Shown here piece by piece: positions 15,084 to 24,298 of a DNA stretch of 64,000 nucleotides. The notes below the pieces were generated by a model, which saw only the letters and a list, made by a program, of their open reading frames with translations, had not been told where the DNA came from and did no database searches. The translations under genes were made by a program, and so were the position numbers. The first letter of the stretch is position 1, and every line of letters begins with the position of its first letter. This stretch comes from Chitinophagaceae bacterium. Lineage in GTDB: Bacteria > Bacteroidota > Bacteroidia > Chitinophagales > Chitinophagaceae. The DNA lies in the NCBI GenBank assembly GCA_016720775.1, contig JADKJX010000001.1, forward strand, positions 1 through 64,000, written 5' to 3'.

Positions 15084-17405
15084 TTATTTCCTTCTTTCGG
15101 TAAGATCTTTTTCGATCTGCACTTCCATTTTTTTATCTATCTGGTACCAGATCAAAATGGCAGCTCCAATAATAAATACCAGGCCCGGGTAAATACTAAC
15201 CGACATTTTTATTCCCGATACGGCACTGGCTGTTTGCTCCGCCTGTTCGGCTACATAACCATATCTTGATAACAGTGCAGCGCCTATTGCACCGCCAACG
15301 CTTAACCCTATTTTTAAACCAAAGATCATGGCAGAAAAAATAATGGCTGTTGCTCTCCTGTTATTTTTCCATTCGCTGTAATCAGCAACATCAGCGATCA
15401 TGGCCCACAATATGGGAATGGTAACGCCGTATAAAAACCCGTGCAATACCTGGGTAACAAATACAGCCGCTATCGCCGTACGTGAATAAAAGTTAAACAT
15501 CACCAGGCATAGTGCAGACAAGAAAAGAAAAATACCAAATACATTCCTTTTACCAAACCTGTCTGCCAGCGGTTTTGAAAACATGATACCGATGATCATA
15601 AAAATAATTCCACCTGCATTGAACAAACTGTTTGCAGAAGTAGGAGCATCTTCGGGCCACTGGAACTGCCCCAAACCCAAACCGGTAACGGCTTTATTTA
15701 ACCAACCAATAAAATTATTAAACCCTATGTTCTCTAAAAATGCTGCCTCTGCCGGGGCATTCAGGTAGTACTTAAAATAATAAATATACATGCCGCCTTT
15801 TAATGCCAGTGTAATAAATACCAGGATGGTAAGTAACAGCATGATCACCCATGGTTTGTTTTTAGTCAGGTCTTTGAGGTCCTGTAATATGGATGTTTTC
15901 TCAGTTTGCGCAGGAACAACCCGTTCCCTGGTGGTTAAAAATGTGATGATAAAGCAGATGACGCCGGTGATGGCAAATACAAACATTACTTTTTCAAAAC
16001 CTGCTGCTTTATCGCCGTGCCCGACAGAAAGTACCAACGGCAACAACAAAGACTGAATAATAAATTGGGCAACCATTACTGCCACAAAGCGGTATGAGGA
16101 TAAACTGTTGCGCTGCTTCATATCGCCTGTGATAACACCGCTGAGTGCAGAGTAAGGCAGGTTATTGGCCGAGTAAATGATCACCAGCAGAAAATAAGTT
16201 ATCAATGCATAGATCACTTTTCCGCTTTCACCGAAATTGGGAGTGGAAAACGCCAACAACGCAATCACACCAAAAGGTATGGATGTCCATAATATCCAGG
16301 GCCTGAATTTCCCCCACCTGGTATTGGTACGATCGGCAATAATGCCCATAATAACATTGAAAAAAGCTCCGAAGAAACCTCCGATAAAAATGATGGCGCT
16401 GGCCTTGCCGGCGGGTATTTTATACACATCTGTATAGAAATAGGCCAGGAAGGTCATTAAGGTTTGAAAGATAAGATTAGCAGCAAGGTCACCTAAGCTG
16501 TACCCAATCTTTTCAATAACAGATAATTTTTGCTGCGCTGGATTCATTTCCTTGGGTTTAAATTCCCTGTCGAATAATAAAGGATAGTTCGTTCTTCCTC
16601 TTATCGGCCAGTCGTTGAGCCATGATTGCCCGTCATTCACTCCCCAAAAAGTAATGCGGCCTATCTTGTCTTTATATTTTAAAAATAATTTGAAAAGATC
16701 CTCATAGCCTTTTGTAAATTTTGTTTGAACAGAATCCGGTAAACCTTTAGCATACGGGTTCATCTTTTCGCTGTACACTGCTTTTAAATTTACATCTGCT
16801 GCATCCGAGTCCCAGGGATTGGGCAATACGCCCAGGTCAAGTTCAGTGAACATTACTTTGATACCTAAAGCAGAAAATTCAATGATGCTGTTTTCAATTT
16901 CCTTTAATGGAATATTAGATGCCCGCCAATGCCCCTGTATGCCTACGCCATCAATGCGTACGCCGGCAGCCTGTATCTTTTTTATCAACGCAATGGCACC
17001 CGCCCTTTTCTTTGGCTGCTCTATGTTATAATCATTGTAGTAAAGCTCAGTATGCGGTGCTGCCTTTTCTGCCAGCCTGAATGCCTCGGTTACAAAATCA
17101 CTTCCCAATTTTTCTGAAAAAACAGATTTGCGCAAACTGCCATCTTCTTCCAGTGCTTCATTCACCACATCCCAGGAAAAAACCTTTCCATCGTACCGGC
17201 CTGCAACGGTGTTGATGTGATTGGTAAAAAATTGTTTTACAGAATCGGCATCTTTCATGTTACGCATAAAAGCAGGCAGCTGGCTGTGCCAGATGAGCGT
17301 GTGCCCGTTTACCTTGATGTTGTATTTGTTTCCGTAAGCAATAATTTTATCGGCCATGTCAAAATCATACCGGTCCCATCCGGGGTGTATCAATGCACTC
17401 TTCAT
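15084..17405 (-). CDS. Apparent GH10 endo-xylanase - GPH symporter fusion
   Basis: A single 773-codon frame. Residues 1-286 are a GH10 barrel with both catalytic glutamates (WDVVNEALEEDG and VMFTELDLG) and the WGVNDGQSW strand. Residues ~287-773 are a complete 12-helix GPH/MelB-type cation:glycoside symporter beginning MNPAQQKLSVIEKIGYSLGD. GH10 hydrolyses beta-1,4-xylan internally; GPH carriers import xylosides with Na+ or H+. The junction replaces the last GH10 helix. Removing one base from the AAACCC run at ~16554-16559 would end GH10 with a TGA overlapping the symporter ATG (16547), a normal operon layout, so the fusion may be an indel artefact. The GH10 N-terminus lies upstream, out of frame, at 17406-17641. 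An exported GH10 fused to an N-in carrier would also pose a topology conflict. Confidence 0.8.
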   Translation of the reverse strand: MKSALIHPGWDRYDFDMADKIIAYGNKYNIKVNGHTLIWHSQLPAFMRNMKDADSVKQFFTNHINTVAGRYDGKVFSWDVVNEALEEDGSLRKSVFSEKLGSDFVTEAFRLAEKAAPHTELYYNDYNIEQPKKRAGAIALIKKIQAAGVRIDGVGIQGHWRASNIPLKEIENSIIEFSALGIKVMFTELDLGVLPNPWDSDAADVNLKAVYSEKMNPYAKGLPDSVQTKFTKGYEDLFKLFLKYKDKIGRITFWGVNDGQSWLNDWPIRGRTNYPLLFDREFKPKEMNPAQQKLSVIEKIGYSLGDLAANLIFQTLMTFLAYFYTDVYKIPAGKASAIIFIGGFFGAFFNVIMGIIADRTNTRWGKFRPWILWTSIPFGVIALLAFSTPNFGESGKVIYALITYFLLVIIYSANNLPYSALSGVITGDMKQRNSLSSYRFVAVMVAQFIIQSLLLPLVLSVGHGDKAAGFEKVMFVFAITGVICFIITFLTTRERVVPAQTEKTSILQDLKDLTKNKPWVIMLLLTILVFITLALKGGMYIYYFKYYLNAPAEAAFLENIGFNNFIGWLNKAVTGLGLGQFQWPEDAPTSANSLFNAGGIIFMIIGIMFSKPLADRFGKRNVFGIFLFLSALCLVMFNFYSRTAIAAVFVTQVLHGFLYGVTIPILWAMIADVADYSEWKNNRRATAIIFSAMIFGLKIGLSVGGAIGAALLSRYGYVAEQAEQTASAVSGIKMSVSIYPGLVFIIGAAILIWYQIDKKMEVQIEKDLTERRK

Positions 17406-17641
17406 GATATTTTCCGGTGTGATGGCACTAAACTGTTGCGGAACCAGGATTGCGGCACGTGGATCTTTTTCTTCGATCTGGGCCGTGTTTAAAGCCGTGC
17501 CGATAAGAAAATAATTTTTATAGGCCTCTTTCAGAGAAGAGGCATTTAAACTAAGTTTTTACTGCTGCTGCAACCTTCATATAATAGCGGTATAATGAGT
17601 ATCATAACCGGAATGATGATCGATAAAAAGTTTTTTTTCAT
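17406..17641 (-). pseudogene. Detached N-terminus of the GH10 xylanase (signal peptide plus first barrel segment)
   Basis: An ATG at 17641 opens a hydrophobic leader (MKKNFLSIIIPVMILIIPLL) followed by YEGCSSSKN, a plausible lipoprotein cleavage site, and then stops within a few codons. One base beyond, the frame of the main GH10 reading resumes: LSLNASSLKEAYKNYFLIGTALN and on to FSAITPENIMKSA, typical GH10 N-terminal sequence. One missing base in the AAAAA run (17556-17560 on the plus strand) explains the break. Repaired, the protein would be ~852 residues if the downstream fusion is also real. The start is eight bases after the stop of the SSS symporter gene. Confidence 0.75.
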
Positions 17642-17648
17642 AGTGGTT

Positions 17649-19274
17649 TTACTTAGCCACTCCCAAAGGAGAGAAATATATAAATATTGAAACGATGACA
17701 GCAACAACAATCATGGAAAGGGCCGCATCCCATTTATTCCAGCTTGCACGGCTAGCAGCCCGGTCTTCTGCCACGGTGGTGGCAAAGGTTAATCCCCTGA
17801 TATGATCTTCATCCGGTTTAGGAGTAAGCAGGCTTACAATAACCATGACCGCTACGGAGAATAAGAACAGGTAGATACAGAAATAAAGGAAGTTGATCGT
17901 TGCAAAGTCGTGAAGGATACCTGTTAAACTGGTTTGAAATAATTCCAGCGTCAGTTTTATGATCCCAACAATAAAGCCCAGCACCATTGCAGTATAGGCT
18001 CCTTTAGCATTAAGACGTTTGAAAAATACACCCAACAGGAAAACAGCCGCAATGGGAGGCGCTAAATAAGACTGCACACTTTGCAGGTATTGGTATAATG
18101 TACCGGATATCCTGCCCATCATCGGGATCCAGATCATACCCAGCAATACAACTACGCCGGTTGCAATACGTCCTACCTTCACCAGTTCTTTGCCGCTTGC
18201 TTCCGGTTTCATCTTTTGGTAAATGTCCATGGTGAATAAAGTGGAGCAGGCATTGTAAACAGAAGCCAGTGAGCTCATCAACGCAGCCAGTAATCCTCCG
18301 GCCAATAAACCCCGTAACCCGACCGGCATGATCTCTTTAACCAGAGTTGGAAACGCTGCGTTGTTGTCTGTTAAGACCAGTGTGCCCTGTTTCACCATTG
18401 CAACGGCTATCAAGCCGGGGATAAGAAAAATAAAGAACGGGAGTAATTTTAAATACGCGGCAAATATGGTTCCCCTTCTTGCTTCACGTTCGTTCTTACC
18501 GGCAAGGCATCGCTGCACAATATGCTGGTCGGTACACCAATACCAGACCCCAACAATGGGTGAAGCAAACAAAATACCCAGCCATGGAAATTCAGGATCG
18601 CTCAATGGACGGAACATATTCAGTTTTTCTTTTGGAACAGAAGCGATCATGGCATTCCATCCCCCCACTTTATCCAGCCCGATAAATAATAATACCGCAG
18701 AACCCAATAATAATATGATGGCCTGTATCGCTTCCGTGTACATCACCGTATGCAAACCTCCCAATATGGTATAGATACCTGTTACTACAACCAGGATGAT
18801 GGCGCCGGTCCAGAAGTCAACACCTAAAAAAGAATTAAATACCAGTGCTCCGGCAAAAATGGTTACCGATGCCTTGGCAATGACGTAGCTTAATAATTGT
18901 ATGATGGATAATAACCGTCTTGCTTTTGCATTGAAACGCTTTTCCAGGAATTCAGGCATCGTGTACACCATGCTTCGCATATAAAAAGGAACAAATACCC
19001 AACCCAGGATGAGAACGATATAAGAGTGTAATTCGTAATGCCCCATCACCAAACCCGATGATGCGCCGGTTCCGGCAAGCCCTACAATATGCTCTGACCC
19101 TACATTCGAAGCCAGTATGGAAGCGCCAATAACCCACCAGCCAAGGTTCCGGTTAGCCAAAAAATAATCTGAAGGAGATGCTTTGCTTTTCCGGATCGAC
19201 CAGACAGAAACACCTGCAATGACCAGGAGATAAAGGGCGACAAAAAGCACATCAATTGTTCCGAGGAAATGCAT
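17649..19274 (-). CDS. Sodium/solute symporter (SSS family), probable sugar transporter
   Basis: 541 residues from MHFLGTIDVLFVALY, chosen over an upstream ATG because the first membrane helix starts here. About 13-14 membrane helices, with the SSS core motifs SDYFLANRNLGWWVIGASILASNVGSEH and YTEAIQAIILLLGS; the family consensus around helix 9 appears as GLRGLLAGGLLAALMSSLASVYNACSTLF. It should import a monosaccharide or short glycoside with Na+ across the inner membrane. Its position directly between xylA and GH10 points to xylose or xylobiose; the exact sugar is inferred. A second carrier (GPH) follows, so the operon has two different uptake systems. Confidence 0.92.
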   Translation of the reverse strand: MHFLGTIDVLFVALYLLVIAGVSVWSIRKSKASPSDYFLANRNLGWWVIGASILASNVGSEHIVGLAGTGASSGLVMGHYELHSYIVLILGWVFVPFYMRSMVYTMPEFLEKRFNAKARRLLSIIQLLSYVIAKASVTIFAGALVFNSFLGVDFWTGAIILVVVTGIYTILGGLHTVMYTEAIQAIILLLGSAVLLFIGLDKVGGWNAMIASVPKEKLNMFRPLSDPEFPWLGILFASPIVGVWYWCTDQHIVQRCLAGKNEREARRGTIFAAYLKLLPFFIFLIPGLIAVAMVKQGTLVLTDNNAAFPTLVKEIMPVGLRGLLAGGLLAALMSSLASVYNACSTLFTMDIYQKMKPEASGKELVKVGRIATGVVVLLGMIWIPMMGRISGTLYQYLQSVQSYLAPPIAAVFLLGVFFKRLNAKGAYTAMVLGFIVGIIKLTLELFQTSLTGILHDFATINFLYFCIYLFLFSVAVMVIVSLLTPKPDEDHIRGLTFATTVAEDRAASRASWNKWDAALSMIVVAVIVSIFIYFSPLGVAK

Positions 19275-19418
19275 GAGCGGTGATTTTAGTTGGTTAAAAG
19301 AAGCTTCAAGCAGCAAGCTTCAAGGGGGAAGTTTTATGTCAGCTACAGTTTGCAACATCAAAAACTCTCAAAACTTTTTTTTCTTGTCCCTTGCAACTTC
19401 TCCCCTTGCAGCTTATTA

Positions 19419-20762
19419 TTAAATAAACCGGTTAATGATATTTTCCATGTACTCCTGCTTACCGCTGATGACCGTTGGTTCGCCGTTTTCAATGGCATAG
19501 TTTCTCAGGTCTTCCAGCGACAATTTTCCTGCTTCATATTCTTTTCCTTTACCGCTGTCGAAGGATGCATACCTTTCTGTTCTTATTTTTTTGTAGTCAG
19601 ATTTTTGTAAAACAGCATCCGCAATGATCAATGCCCTTGCGAATGTATCCATGCCGCCTATATGTGCATGAAACAGGTCTGCAGGGTCGGTAGAGTTACG
19701 GCGGATCTTCGCATCAAAATTTATTCCGCCGCCTTTAAAGCCACCGGTTTCTAAAACTACCAGCATCACTTCAGCCAATTCGTTAATATTATTCGGAAAC
19801 TGGTCGGTATCCCATCCGTTTTGATAATCGCCCCGGTTAGCATCCATACTACCTAATAAGCCTGCATCTGCCGCTACCTGCAACTCATGCTGCATGGTAT
19901 GCCCGGCCAGGGTTGCATGGTTCACTTCTATATTCAAACTGAAATCATTCAGCAGGTCATACTGGCGTAAAAAACCTATCACCGTCTCACTGTCGTAGTC
20001 ATATTGATGTTTGGATGGCTCACATGGTTTTGGTTCAATAAAAAACTGCCCTTTAAATCCATGCTTCCTGGCATAATCCTTTGCCGTATGTAGGAACCTG
20101 GCCAGGTGTTCTTTTTCTTTTTTCATGTTGGTGTTCAGCAAACTCATATAGCCCTCTCTTCCTCCCCAGAAAACATAGTTCTCTCCACCAAGTTCTATCG
20201 TCGCATCCAGCGCTGCTTTCACCTGTGCCCCCGCATGCGCCAGCACATGAAAATCAGGGTTGGTGGCAGCGCCATTCATATATCTTCTGTTTGAAAAAAG
20301 ATTGGCAGTGCCCCATAATAATTTTACGCCGCTGGCATTTTGTTTTTCCTTTAAGTAAGCTGTGATGGCCTGCAGTCTTTTTTCATTATCGGCCACATCA
20401 TTGGTATAATCCACCGCATCCACATCATGAAAGCAATAAAAAGGTAACCCCAGTTTAGTAATGAATTCAAATGCAGCATCTGCCTTATCCTTTGCCCTTT
20501 CAACCGCATCCCGTACTGAGCCTGTCGAAGTATTATCCCAGGGAAAAATATGGGTGGATTCACCAAAAGGATCGGCTCCACTGCCAACAAAAGAATGCCA
20601 GTATGCGCAGGCAAAGCGTAAATGCTCTTTCATGGGTTTGCCTGCCACCATTTTATCTTCATCATACCAACGAAATGCCAATGGATTGTCTGTTCCGGTG
20701 CCTTCGTATTTAATTTGCGGAATGCCTTTAAAAAATTCATTCTGTCCTGCTACAATTTTCAT
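19419..20762 (-). CDS. xylA: D-xylose isomerase
   Basis: 447 residues, a class II (longer) xylose isomerase. Signature motifs are VFWGGREGYMSLLNT, FFIEPKPCEPSKHQYDYD and NIEVNHATLAGHTMQHEL with metal ligands, then SMDANRGDYQNGWDTDQFP and GGINFDAKIRRNSTDP. The catalytic histidine is in CFHDVD. It converts xylose to xylulose in the cytoplasm and pairs with xylB just upstream (12 bp). Residues ~82-90 (TSTGSVRD, in WDNTSTGSVRDAVERAK) are partly encoded by a dispersed palindromic repeat at 20514-20532, in a surface segment where the usual sequence is shorter. All metal and catalytic residues are intact. Confidence 0.97.
   Translation of the reverse strand: MKIVAGQNEFFKGIPQIKYEGTGTDNPLAFRWYDEDKMVAGKPMKEHLRFACAYWHSFVGSGADPFGESTHIFPWDNTSTGSVRDAVERAKDKADAAFEFITKLGLPFYCFHDVDAVDYTNDVADNEKRLQAITAYLKEKQNASGVKLLWGTANLFSNRRYMNGAATNPDFHVLAHAGAQVKAALDATIELGGENYVFWGGREGYMSLLNTNMKKEKEHLARFLHTAKDYARKHGFKGQFFIEPKPCEPSKHQYDYDSETVIGFLRQYDLLNDFSLNIEVNHATLAGHTMQHELQVAADAGLLGSMDANRGDYQNGWDTDQFPNNINELAEVMLVVLETGGFKGGGINFDAKIRRNSTDPADLFHAHIGGMDTFARALIIADAVLQKSDYKKIRTERYASFDSGKGKEYEAGKLSLEDLRNYAIENGEPTVISGKQEYMENIINRFI
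20514..20532. repeat. Dispersed repeat (TACTGAGCCTGTCGAAGTA) inside xylA
   Basis: This 19-bp imperfect palindrome (ACTTCGACAGGCTCAGTA on the gene strand) is, from memory, of a type common in Bacteroidota intergenic DNA. Here it is in frame within xylA and adds a few residues before VERAKDKADAAF. Confidence 0.6.
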
Positions 20763-20774
20763 CTTCTTTTTTAT

Positions 20775-22313
20775 TTAAGCTATATTGATTAATTGATCTT
20801 CATTCTGAAGGCTGTTGAGTTTTTCATTTAAAAACTCTTTCCAGCGCTGGTAGAGTTCTTCATGGATATTATGACTTTCGGGTTCTACAGAACCAACGGG
20901 CTTCCGGTTACTGAAAGCCTCCTTAGTATCTTTAAAGATACCGGCGCCAATACCGGCACCAATAGCAGCACCGTAACTGCCATCTCCTTCATAAAATTCT
21001 ACGGCCACCTGGGTGCTGTTTACAAAAGACCTGGTGAATACATCACTTAAAAAAAGATTGGTGCGGCCTGCACGTATGATGGATGGATGCATACCATTCT
21101 CCCGCATGATATCTAATCCATAACGGAATGCAAATGCAACGCCTTCCTGTGCCGCTCTTATTAAGTGAGCATCGGTATGAATATTAAAATCGAGGTTTTG
21201 AAAATGGGCGCCTACCACTTTGTTGTTCAGCATACGCTCGGCACCATTGCCAAACGGAAGTGTCATCAAACCATTTGAGCCGGGTGCGATGGCCGATGCG
21301 ATACTATTCAGTTCGGGATAAGTACGGTTGGATCCGATCATGTTTTTTATCCAGCGGTTAAAAATCCCGGCACCGTTTATACATAATAAAATGCCTATCC
21401 TGGCCTCACCCCCCGCCCTCTCCAAAGGAGAGGGAGCAAGATGGTTCACATGCGCAAAACTGTTGATCCTTGATTGGGGATCATATTCCAGCTGATCACT
21501 TACGCCGTATATCACGCCGCTGGTTCCTGCTGTGGAAGCCACTTCACCCGGCTGCATTACATTTAATGAAAGTGCATTGTTAAGCTGGTCGCCCGCTTTA
21601 TAAGAAACCGGGATGCCTGCTTTCAATGATAACCTGGTCGCCACCGTATCTTTCAATGACCCGTGTGAAGAGAACAGTGTATTAATTTTTGGAAAAACAG
21701 ACTGATCAAACCCGAAATAATTAATGATGTCTGTTGAAATATTATTATTCCTGAAATCCCAGAATATTCCTTCCGACAGCGCAGATGTTGTGGTAGTAAT
21801 TGAGCCGGTTAATTTCATGGCAATAAAATCACCGGGTAGCATGGCCTTATCGGTCTTTTCAAAAACGGCGGGTTCATTTTCTTTAACCCATGCCAGTTTT
21901 GCTGCAGTGAAATTTCCGGGTGAGTTTAACAGGTGATACAAACATTTTTCCGTTCCGATGTTTGCAAAAGCTTCGTCGCCGATCTCAACGGCACGGCTGT
22001 CGCACCAGATGATGGAGTTGCGTAACACATGCTGGTCTTTGTCCACCAGCACCAGGCCATGCATTTGATAAGCGATGCCTATTGCAGCAATATCAAGTGG
22101 ATCATATAGTTTGGTTGCATTGCATTTGAGGATAGCCTGTTTTACATTTTCCCACCAGCCGTCGGGGCTTTGTTCAGCCCATCCCGGGTGCAATGAGATA
22201 ATGTCTGCTTCCGATTCGGGATACTGGACGGATGCAATACATTTTTGTGTTGCCGCATCCAGTACAGAAACTTTTACAGACGAAGTACCAAGATCAATAC
22301 CTAACAGCAACAT
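20775..22313 (-). CDS. xylB: Xylulokinase
   Basis: 512 residues of the FGGY carbohydrate-kinase family. MLLLGIDLGTSSVKVSVLDA is the N-terminal phosphate loop, GWAEQSPDGWWENV and MHGLVLVDKD are sugar-site motifs, and SEGIFWDFRNN, AGTSGVIYGVSD and GDGSYGAAIGAGIGAGIF complete the ATPase core. It phosphorylates D-xylulose to xylulose 5-phosphate for the pentose phosphate pathway. A segment HLAPSPLERAGGEARIG (codons overlapping 21405-21436) is encoded by a palindromic repeat and is not part of the family consensus. It lies in the second domain, before INGAGIFNRW, and the frame is kept. It sits between susD and xylA in the operon. Confidence 0.96.
   Translation of the reverse strand: MLLLGIDLGTSSVKVSVLDAATQKCIASVQYPESEADIISLHPGWAEQSPDGWWENVKQAILKCNATKLYDPLDIAAIGIAYQMHGLVLVDKDQHVLRNSIIWCDSRAVEIGDEAFANIGTEKCLYHLLNSPGNFTAAKLAWVKENEPAVFEKTDKAMLPGDFIAMKLTGSITTTTSALSEGIFWDFRNNNISTDIINYFGFDQSVFPKINTLFSSHGSLKDTVATRLSLKAGIPVSYKAGDQLNNALSLNVMQPGEVASTAGTSGVIYGVSDQLEYDPQSRINSFAHVNHLAPSPLERAGGEARIGILLCINGAGIFNRWIKNMIGSNRTYPELNSIASAIAPGSNGLMTLPFGNGAERMLNNKVVGAHFQNLDFNIHTDAHLIRAAQEGVAFAFRYGLDIMRENGMHPSIIRAGRTNLFLSDVFTRSFVNSTQVAVEFYEGDGSYGAAIGAGIGAGIFKDTKEAFSNRKPVGSVEPESHNIHEELYQRWKEFLNEKLNSLQNEDQLINIA
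21405..21436. repeat. Palindromic repeat inserted in xylB (CCCTCTCC-AAA-GGAGAGGG)
   Basis: Perfect 8-bp arms at 21416-21423 and 21427-21434 with a C-rich left flank. It is translated in frame as part of APSPLERAGGEA. The hairpin is GC-rich and would be present in the mRNA. Confidence 0.75.
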
Positions 22314-22460
22314 AACCTTTCTTTATTACTAAAATAATTCAATTCGGTTTATAAAAGTTAAAACAAAAGGAAGGATGAACGAATTCATCCCCCCTTTTTA
22401 ACGACTGCATATATGAGAAAACTAACTGCCTTTGAACTTCTGTTTCACTTCACCTGTTAA

Positions 22461-24281
22461 TTAATATCCGGGGTTCTGCGGGAAAGGAGGTCCTTCCACA
22501 ACCCTGTCTATTTGTGACTGAGGTATTGGCCTGAGCATATGGAAATTCTGAATATTCACAGCAGCTTCGGGGTTCCATGCTTTTACCCTTGTTATCAATG
22601 AACGGGTACGTACCAGGTCCTGCCATCTTTGCCATTCGCCATAAAATTCACGGCTGCGCTCATCCAGGATAAAATCCAATGTTACGTCTGCGGAAGTAAT
22701 GGTAAGCGCCGCTGCCGCCGCTGCATTTTGTGGTGCAGTATTGGTTTTTCGGTAAGCGGCCCGCTGCCGGATCACATTCAGCATATTGGCTGCTTCGGTA
22801 AGTTTTCCATCTTTAAAATATGCTTCTGCAGCAATAAGGTAAACATCAGAAAAACGATACATTACAACCGGCCTGGTAGAAGGATCATTGAAATTAGATC
22901 CCCTGCTCGGGTCCATAAATTTCTTCACAGAAGGGAAATAAGAGTTTGTCCATAAACTGGGAGGAATAATAATTCCTTTAAAAGGAGTAGCTCCATTAAA
23001 CTGGGGAGCACCGGCAATTTCTACATCTGGTATCCATATGGCTGTATCTACACCAACTGTCATTGTGTAGCCTATACCCCGTGAATTATTTGCAGCACCA
23101 GCCGTGTTTGTAACAGCCGTGTTAGAGATCCATACTTTCTGGAAAGTATTATCCCACCTTGAATCGTTGGTTCTGTTTACAAATGCCTGGTCGAGAATAT
23201 AGCGTTTGCCGGCATTAGTACCTGATGGCCATACATAACTGTTTGGCCTGATGCGGATATAAGGACGGCCATTGGCAGCATCACGAACCATTCCCGATGT
23301 TCCACTGTTTACCAAGGCACCTGAACCGTTCTTGAAGGAATTGAGACCGCTGTTAGAAGGATAGTTCCAGATATAAAACCAGGGAGTCAGGTTTTGTGCA
23401 GCACCACCTGATGCGCCGCCACCAACAGTATATTGACCGTACTTAGGATCAATAGAGTGGTCGCTTACAAACATGGTTTCTTTTCCGTAATCGTTAACCG
23501 GGTTGAAAGCATCGCCATAGTCCTGCCACAGATCAAGTCCATAGGCCGCTTTATTTGCTATAATATTATTACAAATAGTATATGCCTGAACAAAATCAGC
23601 ATTGGTATTGTTCAACCAGCCCCTTGTTAAATAAACCTTTGCCAGTAAGTACTGAGCAGTTGGCTTAGAAGCTGCTTTTGAAATAAAAGGAGCAGTAGGT
23701 GTGTTCGGCAAATCAGCAACCGCATCGGTCAGATCCTTGATGATCTGGTCATATACCTGCGCAACCGGTTGGCGGGAATCGGCCTGAGAGGGCACTGTAA
23801 TAAACGTTGTATGCAAGGGAACATCTCCAAATGTTTGCACGAGGTAAAAATACCAGAAGGCACGTAGAAATTTTGCCTGGGCAAGATATTGTCTACGGGT
23901 AGCATCAGGGAGGTCAATGCTTTGGCCATACTCGAGTACTCCATTCAATGTATTTATATCTGTATAAGCTGTTCCCCAGGCGGCACCAAAGTTGCTTCCA
24001 TTAAGTCCGTTGTAATTATGTACCTGGATACCACTTGCACTTGCGCCAGCCAAATGCTCATCTGTTCCTGCCACCATTTCTGTTGTAAAGCCTTCTGTAC
24101 CCCAGGCACTCCTGATATCATTATACACACCGGCAATACCACCCAGCACCCCGGAAGGGCTGGCGAAGAATGAAGGGACAATGCCCGATTGCGGATTTTC
24201 TTCCAGTATCTTTTTGCAGCCGCTATTCAGTATAGTGGCGGCCAATAAAAGTATACCGCTTTTTATGAGTTTATTTTTCAT
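22461..24281 (-). CDS. RagB/SusD-family outer-membrane lipoprotein
   Basis: 606 residues. A lipoprotein signal peptide ends at LNSGC (Cys ~22). The SusD fold with four TPR-like units covers the rest, including LRAFWYFYLVQTFGDVPL (the classic SusD motif), an internal insert-rich middle, MYRFSDVYLIAAEAYFKDGK and DERSREFYGEWQRWQDLVR near the end. It lies on the outer membrane surface as the lid over the SusC channel and captures oligosaccharides. The gene follows susC by 17 bp, and the pair heads the xylan operon, so decorated xylo-oligosaccharides are the likely ligand. SusD proteins diverge strongly, so ligand identity is inferred from context. Confidence 0.96.
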   Translation of the reverse strand: MKNKLIKSGILLLAATILNSGCKKILEENPQSGIVPSFFASPSGVLGGIAGVYNDIRSAWGTEGFTTEMVAGTDEHLAGASASGIQVHNYNGLNGSNFGAAWGTAYTDINTLNGVLEYGQSIDLPDATRRQYLAQAKFLRAFWYFYLVQTFGDVPLHTTFITVPSQADSRQPVAQVYDQIIKDLTDAVADLPNTPTAPFISKAASKPTAQYLLAKVYLTRGWLNNTNADFVQAYTICNNIIANKAAYGLDLWQDYGDAFNPVNDYGKETMFVSDHSIDPKYGQYTVGGGASGGAAQNLTPWFYIWNYPSNSGLNSFKNGSGALVNSGTSGMVRDAANGRPYIRIRPNSYVWPSGTNAGKRYILDQAFVNRTNDSRWDNTFQKVWISNTAVTNTAGAANNSRGIGYTMTVGVDTAIWIPDVEIAGAPQFNGATPFKGIIIPPSLWTNSYFPSVKKFMDPSRGSNFNDPSTRPVVMYRFSDVYLIAAEAYFKDGKLTEAANMLNVIRQRAAYRKTNTAPQNAAAAAALTITSADVTLDFILDERSREFYGEWQRWQDLVRTRSLITRVKAWNPEAAVNIQNFHMLRPIPQSQIDRVVEGPPFPQNPGY

Positions 24282-24298
24282 ATAAAATATTTAAATAG

